DNA of 23,592 bases from Nitrospira sp. UBA5699 (GTDB taxonomy: Bacteria; Nitrospirota; Nitrospiria; Nitrospirales; Nitrospiraceae), in assembly GCA_002420105.1 (NCBI GenBank), contig DIHJ01000088.1:1-23592 (forward strand), given 5' to 3'. The translations under genes and the position numbers were made by a program. Below, one piece after another: positions 7,204 to 14,840 of this stretch; position 1 is the stretch's first letter; each line of letters begins with the position of its first letter. The notes under the pieces are model-generated. The model searched no databases, was not told the origin of the DNA, and was given only the letters and a program-made list of their open reading frames with translations.

Positions 7204-7686
7204 ATGCTGATCAAGCAGCTCGCGCTTCTCATTTTGTCAGGCATCGTCGGGCATCCTGCCCATAGTTATGCTGCAGATCCAGCCTGGCTGATTGCTCCTG
7301 AAGAGGCTGCCATGATTTCCGCCTTAGAGCCGAGGGAAGGAGAACGGGGAAGAGGTTTCTTTGGCGGAGACTACCAGGACGTGGAGGACGGGCCCGTTAT
7401 CAGTGTGGCGAAACCGTCGGTCGGGGCGAGAGTTAAAAGTCCACTGGAAATTCTTGTCCACTTTATCGAGCGACATGCCCAGGTTGTTCTCTCCTCGTTG
7501 AAAGTGGAGGTTGTCACAAGTTTCATAAGCTATAACCTCACAAGCCGCGTCATGCCGCATGCCACGACGCAAGGCATTGATATGAAGGAAGCGCCGATAC
7601 CGCCCGGGAAGTACACGATCCGTATCAGCCTTGGAGACGCTCAGGGGAAAATGAGCATCCGTTACTTCTCAATCGAAGTGCTTTGA
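7204..7686 (+). CDS. Secreted small protein with Ig-like beta domain, unknown function
   Basis: The 160-residue product starts with a clear Sec signal (MLIKQLALLILSGIVGHPAHSYA, likely cut after AYA-like SYA). After a linker it has a beta-rich segment beginning GPVISVAKPSVGARVKSPL and ending YTIRISLGDAQGKMSIRYF, which resembles a bacterial Ig-like or surface-adhesion fold. There is no catalytic motif. The ATG at 7204 has GGAAGGAG about 12 bases upstream, a little far, but an earlier start would bury the signal peptide. It is the first gene of a co-oriented run of six, and the gap to the CHASE2 gene is 79 bases. The beta region is similar in style to the middle of the protein at 9463, which suggests that both act in the same extracytoplasmic complex; that is inference. 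Confidence 0.72.
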   Translation: MLIKQLALLILSGIVGHPAHSYAADPAWLIAPEEAAMISALEPREGERGRGFFGGDYQDVEDGPVISVAKPSVGARVKSPLEILVHFIERHAQVVLSSLKVEVVTSFISYNLTSRVMPHATTQGIDMKEAPIPPGKYTIRISLGDAQGKMSIRYFSIEVL

Positions 7687-7765
7687 AGGGTCGAGGAGGG
7701 GGCGGGCTTAGAGAGGCCCTGCAGTTCATCCGTTCCTGCCTCGATGCTGGTTGGAGACAACGATT

Positions 7766-9388
7766 GTGTCGCTCAAATTTCCCAAGTTCCAGTTCGAAGC
7801 GGTGTATCGGTGGCGGCATCGCCATCCGATCTTGTGGCATTTCCTCTTAGGCCTTGCCTTCGGTATCGGCGTGGAACTCCTCCTCCACGAGAGTCGCACC
7901 CATGTGCCGGTGCTCACGGAGATGGAAACGGCGGCTGCAGATTCGATGATGCGGTTTTGGGTCCAACGAGATCCCGATCCGGGACCGAGCGACCTGGAGA
8001 AGCCGTACTATCCGTTTGCCTGGATCAATATCGATCAAGAGACCTACGAATCCTGGAAAGAGCCGCTGACCATCCCTCGCGAGCAGTTGTGGCGGATCCT
8101 AGCCCGCGTAATCGAGGCCGGGCCGACACTGGTGATCGTGGACGTGGCTTTGGATCGTTCGCTGCACCAGTCAGGTGACGAACTGCTGAAACATTGCTTA
8201 AAGCTCTATTCCGACAGGGCCTGGCCGATGCCGGCAGACTGTTTCTCACCTCGCGGACGATCGGACGGGAGGCGATGGCCTCACATCCTTTTTCCCGCGA
8301 GTCTCAAGAAGTTAGCTGAGGAATCGAGAGGCAGGGTGATTCTTATGAAGGAACGCCCGTCGGATTTCCTGGAGGAAGTTGTGAGAGGATCCCAAGTTCT
8401 TCATTGGGCCTCAACGACCTTTGAGCGGGATCAAGACTATGTCGTCAGAAAGTGGCGGCTCTTCGAGGTGGTCACTCGAGAGCATGAGGAAACCATGCGA
8501 GTGATGCCATCGGTGGCGCTGTTGTCTTGGGCAATCCTCAGGGCGCCGAGTCTTGAGGGAAAGCAATTTGACGTCGATCGGTTTGAGCATTGCGTGACGC
8601 GCGTGCTGGCAGCATCAAGAAGCAGAACTGCAACCCTCTCTTCGGAAGACTGTTCCGGGGGAGCGACGTTGCCTCAAGGAGGTTCTTACTCGGAAACTAG
8701 ATCAGAGCTTGTGTGCTCATCGGAGGGAAGAGCCACAAGTTGGCCGTTGTGGGATCCGGTCTTGAGAAAGTCTCTCTGCCTCAGTCTGAACCCGTCAGAC
8801 GTGCAACAGCGGGTCATTTACCCATTGGGTGATGTCCGCCGGGCATGCCCCAATAAGGGCAACGTGCCGAGCCAACCGTGGTCGCCTGCATACATCAAGT
8901 TCCACGGACAACAGCAGCCGCTTGTGGAATGTTTTTCCGCATTGGATCTGCTGAGCGGCTCGGTATTGCCACAGGTGCTGGAAGATCGAGTTGTTGTCAT
9001 CGGGACGAGTTATGAAGATTCCCGTGATTTTCATGCCACTCCGTTGGGGCGTATGCCGGGATCTGTGTGGATAATGAACGCGGTCCAAGCCCTGATGCAA
9101 TATGGACAACTCGAGGAGTTGCACGGGTTGGGGAAATGGCTACTTGTCTGCGGGTTCATCGTGGGGTTTGCATATCTGTTTGCGAAGTTGACATCATTGG
9201 CCGGAGCGCTGATGTCGGCTCTCGTGATTGCGGTAGTATTTGTCCCATTTAGCCTATGGCTTTTTAAGGTTGGGACCTGGTTGGATTTTTCTCTCCCGGT
9301 GGTCGGCGTCGCCTGCCACCATGTTTTTAGCAATGTACTCGACAGACGCTTCGTGTTCTTTCGAGAAAGCCATGATCATGAGGGATAG
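7766..9388 (+). CDS. CHASE2-domain membrane sensor without an output domain
   Basis: The product is about 540 residues. A hydrophobic helix near the N-terminus (ILWHFLLGLAFGIGVELLL) is followed by a large extracytoplasmic part with CHASE2 features: FAWINIDQETYESW, LARVIEAGPTLVIVDVAL, and later VLEDRVVVIGTSYEDSRD with HATPLGRMPGSVWIMNAVQAL. Three closely spaced hydrophobic helices end the protein (WLLVCGFIVGFAYLF, LMSALVIAVVFVPF, LPVVGVACHHVF). CHASE2 domains normally feed a kinase, cyclase or GGDEF domain; here only about 15 residues remain after the last helix. The central part (about residues 270-370) is Ser/Arg-rich and probably an insertion. I chose GTG at 7766 because GGAG lies nine bases upstream; TTG at 7751 is the alternative. 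The genes downstream encode secreted proteases, so the sensor may signal by contact with them. Confidence 0.82.
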   Translation: MSLKFPKFQFEAVYRWRHRHPILWHFLLGLAFGIGVELLLHESRTHVPVLTEMETAAADSMMRFWVQRDPDPGPSDLEKPYYPFAWINIDQETYESWKEPLTIPREQLWRILARVIEAGPTLVIVDVALDRSLHQSGDELLKHCLKLYSDRAWPMPADCFSPRGRSDGRRWPHILFPASLKKLAEESRGRVILMKERPSDFLEEVVRGSQVLHWASTTFERDQDYVVRKWRLFEVVTREHEETMRVMPSVALLSWAILRAPSLEGKQFDVDRFEHCVTRVLAASRSRTATLSSEDCSGGATLPQGGSYSETRSELVCSSEGRATSWPLWDPVLRKSLCLSLNPSDVQQRVIYPLGDVRRACPNKGNVPSQPWSPAYIKFHGQQQPLVECFSALDLLSGSVLPQVLEDRVVVIGTSYEDSRDFHATPLGRMPGSVWIMNAVQALMQYGQLEELHGLGKWLLVCGFIVGFAYLFAKLTSLAGALMSALVIAVVFVPFSLWLFKVGTWLDFSLPVVGVACHHVFSNVLDRRFVFFRESHDHEG

Positions 9389-9462
9389 TATCGCGGCCTG
9401 ATCGTCGTATGAGTTAAAGGAGTCTTGCTGCGGTCATAATGTAAGAAGCGAGGGAATGTTCT

Positions 9463-10374
9463 ATGTGCTACCGATCATGCCTCCTCCTGACAGTATTCCT
9501 CGGGATGTCGACCGGACTGCTTGAGGCCGGGTACGTGCTGGGTGAAGTGAAGCAGGGCAGGCGGGTGGGACATGTCGAGACCGTTCCTCCCGCTTGTATG
9601 GGAGGCGGCTACATCATAGAACGAGCGGATACCACGCCGCTGCTATCGGCAAAGGACGATCACTTATTGTTTGAAAATGATCGCGTCGTCATTAAGGCGC
9701 AAGGCTGCACCCTCACGATTCGTTATGGAAGTACTCGTGAGTCCGTCACGTCGACTCGTCTTATTCCCAGCCCCAGCAGCATCTCCTGGCTCGCCCGGGC
9801 AAAAAATCTTTTCTGGTCGGTGTCCTCCGCATCGGAATCTGTCGAGATCGAGGAGGGCCATGCGCGCGGACGGAAGAGAACTACCGACGACACCCAATTA
9901 GGGATGCCGATTCTGGAGCAGAGGGGCAATTATGTGCGAGCGGGCACAAGAGACCTGTATCTGGCCTGGCGAGGAGGACCGGCTCCGTTTAGTGTCGAGC
10001 TATCCAAGGTTGGACAAGAGGGACCAGGGCTCGCGCATCGTGACCAGGTCGCTTCTCGTGAGATAACCTTTGAGTCCGTCCCTCTCACTCCCGGGAGATA
10101 TCAGGTGACCATATGGTCGGCTGATGGCTCGGCCCTGCAGGCGCTTTTGTCAGCGCTCGAAGGGGACCAAATACCGGGTCCTCCGGTAGAACTCATGAAA
10201 AGCTCAGAGGAAGATCCTCCGGATAGCCTCCTTCAAGCCCTCTGGTTGGCATCTGAAGGGAATGGAGACTATGTATTTGAGGCGTTCCAGCAGATTGCGG
10301 AGATTGCAAAAGCGTATCCAGAAGCGAAAGTGTTCCTTGAGAAACTCAAGGCTGGGTGGCAGCCTGAACTGTGA
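9463..10374 (+). CDS. Secreted FecR-like/Ig-like protein of the protease cluster
   Basis: The 303-residue product has a Sec-type signal (MCYRSCLLLTVFLGMSTGLLEA). Residues of about 28-95 read like a FecR-type or SH3-like beta unit (YVLGEVKQGRRVG, LLFENDRVVIKAQGCTLTIRYG). A middle beta domain begins LYLAWRGGPAPFSVELSK and ends VPLTPGRYQVTIWS, a pattern I associate with proteins encoded next to CHAT/caspase genes. The C-terminal 80 residues are helical (LLQALWLASEGNGDYVFEAF, IAEIAKAYPEAKVFLEKL) and may be TPR-like. GAGGG lies eight bases before the ATG. It follows the CHASE2 gene after 74 bases and is followed by a 643-base gap. It has no catalytic residues, so an adaptor or ligand-binding role is likely. 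The family assignment is tentative. Confidence 0.65.
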   Translation: MCYRSCLLLTVFLGMSTGLLEAGYVLGEVKQGRRVGHVETVPPACMGGGYIIERADTTPLLSAKDDHLLFENDRVVIKAQGCTLTIRYGSTRESVTSTRLIPSPSSISWLARAKNLFWSVSSASESVEIEEGHARGRKRTTDDTQLGMPILEQRGNYVRAGTRDLYLAWRGGPAPFSVELSKVGQEGPGLAHRDQVASREITFESVPLTPGRYQVTIWSADGSALQALLSALEGDQIPGPPVELMKSSEEDPPDSLLQALWLASEGNGDYVFEAFQQIAEIAKAYPEAKVFLEKLKAGWQPEL

Positions 10375-11017
10375 GGGTTTCGGGTGGGCATGTACTTCCA
10401 GAGGGCATCAACGGATAAATCACAGATCAAATAAATACACGTATTTCTGAGCCAACGATCATTGTTGCCTCTTGACTATTGTCCTATTGTGAAATGACAA
10501 TGCGCAGCTTTTTCCCAGCTTCGACCACGAAATTTGAAAGAGGCTGCCATGGTTCTACCTGCTATGCAGGTTTCGTTGAAATTATTCTCAGCTACCATTG
10601 TCCATCCTGCACCTTCCCCGCACTCTGAACAGCAACAACTTTCCTTCTCGACATTTCCTCAAAGATTGTGGCGCAAACAGTTCCTCGGCGCAGATCCGAG
10701 AGTAAACGATTATGCGCTCTGCGGAACAGCAAGCGCGGCGCAAGAGCGCCGAACTCCGGTAATGAGTGCTGCTTGGACACCGAGACATGCTTCGTCTTGG
10801 CGAGGAAGCGCTCGGAAATGCATTCTCGCGCGAACTGCCGGCTCTTGGTACGTAAATGACTTGTAGCACCATGAGTCGTGCCTCCGTTGCTTTCGGGGAC
10901 AGATTGGTTAGTCGAAGACCGGCCGGCGAAGCATCTGTGCAAACAAGCAGGTGTAAGTTTAATGATCAAGGGTGAGATGCTCGATTGGCGGATATAGCGA
11001 AGCCGGGAGGAGTAGAG
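10375..11017. other. 643-base gap inside the protease cluster
   Basis: Neither strand has a convincing gene. The open frames here lack good ribosome sites and show no recognisable motif. Contents: a promoter-like element with an inverted repeat at 10472-10501, and a hairpin CGGCGC-AAGA-GCGCCG (10736-10751). The Ala/Glu/Arg-rich stretch around 10700-10850 could be the remains of a gene, but I could not match it to a family. It may be a long leader for the caspase-trypsin-CHAT genes. Confidence 0.4.
10472..10501 (+). promoter_or_regulatory. Candidate internal promoter with an overlapping operator-like inverted repeat
   Basis: TTGACT (10472-10477) matches the -35 consensus at five of six positions. 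GACAAT (10496-10501), 18 bases later, could act as a -10 box. The inverted repeat ATTGTC-N12-GACAAT (10478-10483, 10496-10501) lies over the spacer and the -10 box, where a repressor would block RNA polymerase. The local sequence is much more AT-rich than the genes around it. Confidence 0.35.
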
Positions 11018-13453
11018 ATGCGGTTCGACTCGGCGCACGTCCGTAGAGTCGTCAGTATCATCTTCGTTCTTGTAGTGATAGTCGTTGGACTGTCCAGCCC
11101 GAATGCGCATGCGGAAACACGCAGAGCATTACTTGTCGGTATCAATCAGTACAGGGCTGGCGGAGCCAGCCCGAACTCAGCAATCACAAGGGGCAAGATC
11201 AGTCGGGACCGATTGCCCGTGCAGGCTGGCCGGGGCTCCTGGAGCGATCTGGAATTCGCGATTAATGATGTCGAAGCAATGGAGTCGTTGCTGCAAGCAC
11301 GCTTCGAGTTCCCGAAGGATAATATCCGCGTGCTCAAGGACGGTGATGCCACTCGTGAGGGTATCCTGGCCGCCATCGAATCTCACTTGATCAGTGCGGC
11401 GGCTCCGGGTGACGTGAGTGTCTTCTTTTTCGCGGGCCATGGATCGCAGGTGACAAACTCACTTTCGGATGAAGACGACAAGATGGACGAAAGTATTGTG
11501 CCCTACGACCATCACGACATTCGAGATAGGGAGTTGGCTCGAATGTGGCGTCAGGCCCTCCAGAAGGGCATCGTGTTGACCGTCGTGTTTGACAGTTGCC
11601 ACAGCGGTTCGATCTCCCGTGGCAATCCAAGTTCCCGTGAGGACAAGATCCGGTCTGCACCGCCGGAGCAGGCGGATGTCAAAGATCCGCCAGACGCGGA
11701 TCCGGCCGGGAAGCCGTTGCTCAAGCCGGAAGAACATCCGAACTTTCTGGGGCTCTCCGCTACCCAGCAGGACAAGCCCGCTATGGAGTCCAATGAGTTA
11801 AAACACGGCGCGTTCACGGCGGCGATGCTGGCGACGCTCACCAGCGTTCCTGCCAACGAGCCTGCGGCGAACGTCAATCTTGCGATCAATGGTTACTTGC
11901 GCGGGAATGCCCGCACTCAGCAACCGGTTCTGGCCGGTAAGGATCGCAAGGGTAAACCCCTGTTTGGTGGAGTGAGTTCTTCGAGCGGGATGATGACGGT
12001 GTCCGCTCGGACGGTGATAGGAGACGAGAAGAAGGAAGTGGAGCTTGATGGAGGATCTGCAATCGGTCTCGAAGTCGGCACGGAGCTTGTCGAGAAAAAC
12101 CCCCAGCCAGGGAAGGTCCCGATTCGCCTCAAGATCATCCGTGTCGACAGCTTAACGAAGAGTAATTCGTCGGTGGTCACAGGTGACGCGGGTCGCGTAA
12201 GGCCTGGGGCCCTGTTCGTCGTGGATCGGTTCGTTGTTCCGAGCGCGGCGAAGTTCAAAGTCTGGTTGCCCTCCGGTGGGCTCGACGAAGAGAGCTTGCA
12301 AGCCTCGGTGGCAGAGCTCTCCAAGCTCAGAGGCGATCGGCGTGTCGAATGGGTAAGCGATCCGACCACGAGCCTTCCCTGTGCCCAGGTTTTTTGGGAA
12401 AAGGGGATCTGGAAATTGTTTCAACCCGGCGCGCCGTTGCTTGAGCTCGGTCGAACGCCATCCGCTGACATGCTGGTGAAGCAGGTTCGCCCGTGTGGGG
12501 GGCAAGTGCCGCGCCTCTTTGTCGATGTTCCGCCTTCCGGGCAGCTGGCTAAAGCACTTGAACAAAGTGCGGCCGGCGGCAACAGCGCCATCGAGATTGC
12601 CTCGGCAAAATCCGAAGCGAAGTATTTCCTGATGGGCCGGATACAGACGGGAGCAGTGAGTTATGCGTGGGTCCTTCCGGACAGTGAGTCCGCCCAGGAT
12701 GAATTCAATCCCCTTCCGCGGAGGACCGATTGGGTCGAAACGGGTTCGGGTAAAGAGATGATCGGCAGGGCGGCAGCGCGACTGCAAGAGTTCGCTCTGA
12801 GGCTGGGAAAGGTACAAGGCTGGCTTTCGCTCAGATCCAGGCAAGGGGAGGACGCTTTCCCCTACCGGTTGACACTCCGCTATCAAGGGCAATGGAATGA
12901 GCAGACAAAAAGTTGTCAGCCGGGCCAGTCGCCTCAGAGGCTGACGCTCATTACCTCCGACTCGCGCATCCGCGACGGGGAATGCTACGGCATGGTTCTG
13001 GTGGCCGAGGAAAACAGCCGGAAAGGTCACCTGGAGCAACGGTATGTCTACGTGTTTATGTTGGACAGGAAAGGCAAGAGCCAACTGTTCTTCCCCGCCC
13101 CGGGTGCTGGTTCTGTGGAGAATCGGGTTCCGGCCGATTCAAATCCGTTCTCGAAGGAAATCCCCCTGGCTGGCGGAGCCCCCCTGCTGATTGTCGATGA
13201 ACCCTACGGGGTGGATACCTACGTTCTCCTGACGACCTCGGAAGCGCTTCCCAATCCGGAGGTGCTCGAATTTGACGGAGTTATGTCCGAGCAGGAACGG
13301 GAGAAGAATCGGTCGCGGGGGCGAGAAACCGTGCTGTCCATGCTCCTCACGGAGATTGGTTCAAAGACTCGAGGCGCAAAGGTGCCGCACGCGACGGCGA
13401 GCAATTGGTCCGTCAGGCCGCTGACGGTCAAGAGCGAACATGGCGGCAGGTAG
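11018..13453 (+). CDS. Secreted metacaspase-type C14 protease with DUF4384-like C-terminus
   Basis: The product is about 811 residues. The ATG at 11018 is preceded by GGAGGAG at five bases and begins a Sec signal ending SSPNAHA. The caspase fold follows at once: RALLVGINQYRAGG, the His141 motif FFFAGHGSQ, and the Cys194 motif VVFDSCHSGS. The Asp in DSCHSG is typical of metacaspases that cut after Arg or Lys. The p10-like part (HGAFTAAMLATL) lies near residue 270. The middle (about 310-590) looks beta-rich and unassigned. The end (about 600-750) resembles DUF4384, with YVYVFMLDRKGKSQLFFP and DEPYGVDTYVLLTTSE, a domain often joined to caspases. It lies 41 bases before the trypsin-like gene. A periplasmic or exported Arg/Lys-specific protease is the likely role; its substrate is unknown, though the neighbouring proteases are candidates. 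Confidence 0.88.
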   Translation: MRFDSAHVRRVVSIIFVLVVIVVGLSSPNAHAETRRALLVGINQYRAGGASPNSAITRGKISRDRLPVQAGRGSWSDLEFAINDVEAMESLLQARFEFPKDNIRVLKDGDATREGILAAIESHLISAAAPGDVSVFFFAGHGSQVTNSLSDEDDKMDESIVPYDHHDIRDRELARMWRQALQKGIVLTVVFDSCHSGSISRGNPSSREDKIRSAPPEQADVKDPPDADPAGKPLLKPEEHPNFLGLSATQQDKPAMESNELKHGAFTAAMLATLTSVPANEPAANVNLAINGYLRGNARTQQPVLAGKDRKGKPLFGGVSSSSGMMTVSARTVIGDEKKEVELDGGSAIGLEVGTELVEKNPQPGKVPIRLKIIRVDSLTKSNSSVVTGDAGRVRPGALFVVDRFVVPSAAKFKVWLPSGGLDEESLQASVAELSKLRGDRRVEWVSDPTTSLPCAQVFWEKGIWKLFQPGAPLLELGRTPSADMLVKQVRPCGGQVPRLFVDVPPSGQLAKALEQSAAGGNSAIEIASAKSEAKYFLMGRIQTGAVSYAWVLPDSESAQDEFNPLPRRTDWVETGSGKEMIGRAAARLQEFALRLGKVQGWLSLRSRQGEDAFPYRLTLRYQGQWNEQTKSCQPGQSPQRLTLITSDSRIRDGECYGMVLVAEENSRKGHLEQRYVYVFMLDRKGKSQLFFPAPGAGSVENRVPADSNPFSKEIPLAGGAPLLIVDEPYGVDTYVLLTTSEALPNPEVLEFDGVMSEQEREKNRSRGRETVLSMLLTEIGSKTRGAKVPHATASNWSVRPLTVKSEHGGR

Positions 13454-13494
13454 GGGTAGTGAATTGGAGCATTTCGAAGGATGGGAGGCCCATA

Positions 13495-14760
13495 ATGAGG
13501 AGTCGAGGATCAGCGGTTATCATCGCCCTAATCGTGTGTGGCGGTATGGGGGTGTCAGCCCAGGAAGTCAGTGGCGAAGAGCGGGGCATCAAGGAAGGCA
13601 CCCAGTGGCTGCATCACACGGTCGACCTAATTCCATCCGCTGAAATCGCGACCACACTTGGTCAGCTCGAGCCGGATGGACAAGGGGAGAGATCTCGGGG
13701 GGCGGGTGACGTGGCGCTCTTTGAGAAGCTTGCTGATGGAGTTGTGCTGTTGAAGCATGAGCAAGGGTTAGGCAGCGGAGCCGTGATCTTTTGCGAGGAC
13801 GAGTACTGTTTAGCTGCCACCAACTGGCATGTCGTGGGAGAGCGCAAAAACGTTCAAGTCTACTTTCGACCGCGGCGTGGGACTGATGAAGATGCGCGAC
13901 AAGCTGCTTCAGGTGTTGTTCTTATTCGGGATTCCACGCGTGATTTAGCCATGGTGGCATTCAAGCGGTTGACCAAACGGCCCCTACCCATCTTCCCTTT
14001 GGCTGAACTTCAGTCCGTACAAATCGGGGAGGATGTCAGTGCAATTGGTCATCCACTGGGATTAACGTGGAGCTATGCCAAAGGCATCATCTCTAATATT
14101 AGCAATCAGGAGTGGGGTGGGGCCAAGAATGAACCGAAACACCGGGCGACAGTCATTCAGACGCAGACCCCGATTAGTCCCGGTAATTCCGGAGGGCCAT
14201 TGGTGAATGAGAAGGGGGAACTGATCGGCGTGAACACGATGAGTCTTTCCGTAGAACACGCCCAAAATCTCAATTTTGCCATTGCGGTGAATGAAGTGAG
14301 AGATCTGTTTGTCGAAATGATGAAGGAGATTCAAAAGCAACAACAAGCCGAAGCAGCTCCTCCCCCTGCGGCAAAGAAACAGGCGGATAACTGCACGCAG
14401 AACTACAGCCAAGACTCTGCCTATGCCATCGTAGGGTGCTTTATCAGAGTCGCTTCGCCACCGCCCGATACATGGATTGTCGCCGATGCACAGCAATGGC
14501 TGTATAACGTACATGGCTATCTTGATAGCCGACGTTTAGATGCCGTTGTATTTCCGGCAGCCAATAGCGGTCAGCGAGCTTATATCGACGGTGATTGTGA
14601 CGGACGTGTTGACGTGATCACGGACGTGGATAACAAGGGCAGAACGAGTCATACGCTCGTCATGAAATCTCGCGCCCTCATGCTCGCGTCATTAGCCCCG
14701 CAGCTCGACAATGCGATTCAGAAAGGACACATTCCCTTCAAAATGTCATTCTGTCGATAG
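13495..14760 (+). CDS. Secreted trypsin-like (S1C/DegP-type) serine protease with a DxDxDG loop near the C-terminus
   Basis: The 421-residue product starts at ATG 13495 with GGGAGG six bases upstream and a signal (SAVIIALIVCGGMGVSA). The chymotrypsin-fold triad is complete: His112 in LAATNWHVVG, Asp150 in TRDLAMVAF, and Ser232 in SPGNSGGPLVNEKGELIGVN. This motif style is that of DegP/HtrA-type proteases, but no PDZ domain follows. Instead there is a helical Gln/Ala/Pro linker (about 285-300) and a C-terminal domain of about 115 residues with four Cys. It contains DGDCDGRVD (365-373), which fits the DxDxDG calcium-loop pattern. The frame is open 30 codons further upstream, overlapping the caspase gene, but the signal peptide and ribosome site favour 13495. 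The gap to the TPR-CHAT gene is 80 bases. Regulation by calcium is inference. Confidence 0.88.
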   Translation: MRSRGSAVIIALIVCGGMGVSAQEVSGEERGIKEGTQWLHHTVDLIPSAEIATTLGQLEPDGQGERSRGAGDVALFEKLADGVVLLKHEQGLGSGAVIFCEDEYCLAATNWHVVGERKNVQVYFRPRRGTDEDARQAASGVVLIRDSTRDLAMVAFKRLTKRPLPIFPLAELQSVQIGEDVSAIGHPLGLTWSYAKGIISNISNQEWGGAKNEPKHRATVIQTQTPISPGNSGGPLVNEKGELIGVNTMSLSVEHAQNLNFAIAVNEVRDLFVEMMKEIQKQQQAEAAPPPAAKKQADNCTQNYSQDSAYAIVGCFIRVASPPPDTWIVADAQQWLYNVHGYLDSRRLDAVVFPAANSGQRAYIDGDCDGRVDVITDVDNKGRTSHTLVMKSRALMLASLAPQLDNAIQKGHIPFKMSFCR

Positions 14761-14840
14761 GGAAGACTGAGGCTGGATCCGTTGAGAACTCTGCTGTAGG
14801 GAAAAATTAGCGAGCGTTGATGAACGATAGAAGGTGTCAT

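Noticed and set aside
10534..10866. 110-codon plus-strand frame in the cluster gap
   Set aside because: Composition is not protein-like, and no signal, motif or good start supports it.
10592..11110. 172-codon minus-strand frame in the cluster gap
   Set aside because: It overlaps the ribosome site and signal peptide of the caspase gene and has no recognisable motif or ribosome site.
14817..14840. TTG 14817 or ATG 14820 as start of the TPR-CHAT gene
   Set aside because: Both are in frame, but only ATG 14841 has a well-spaced AGAAGG, and it leaves a normal signal peptide. They are kept as alternatives.
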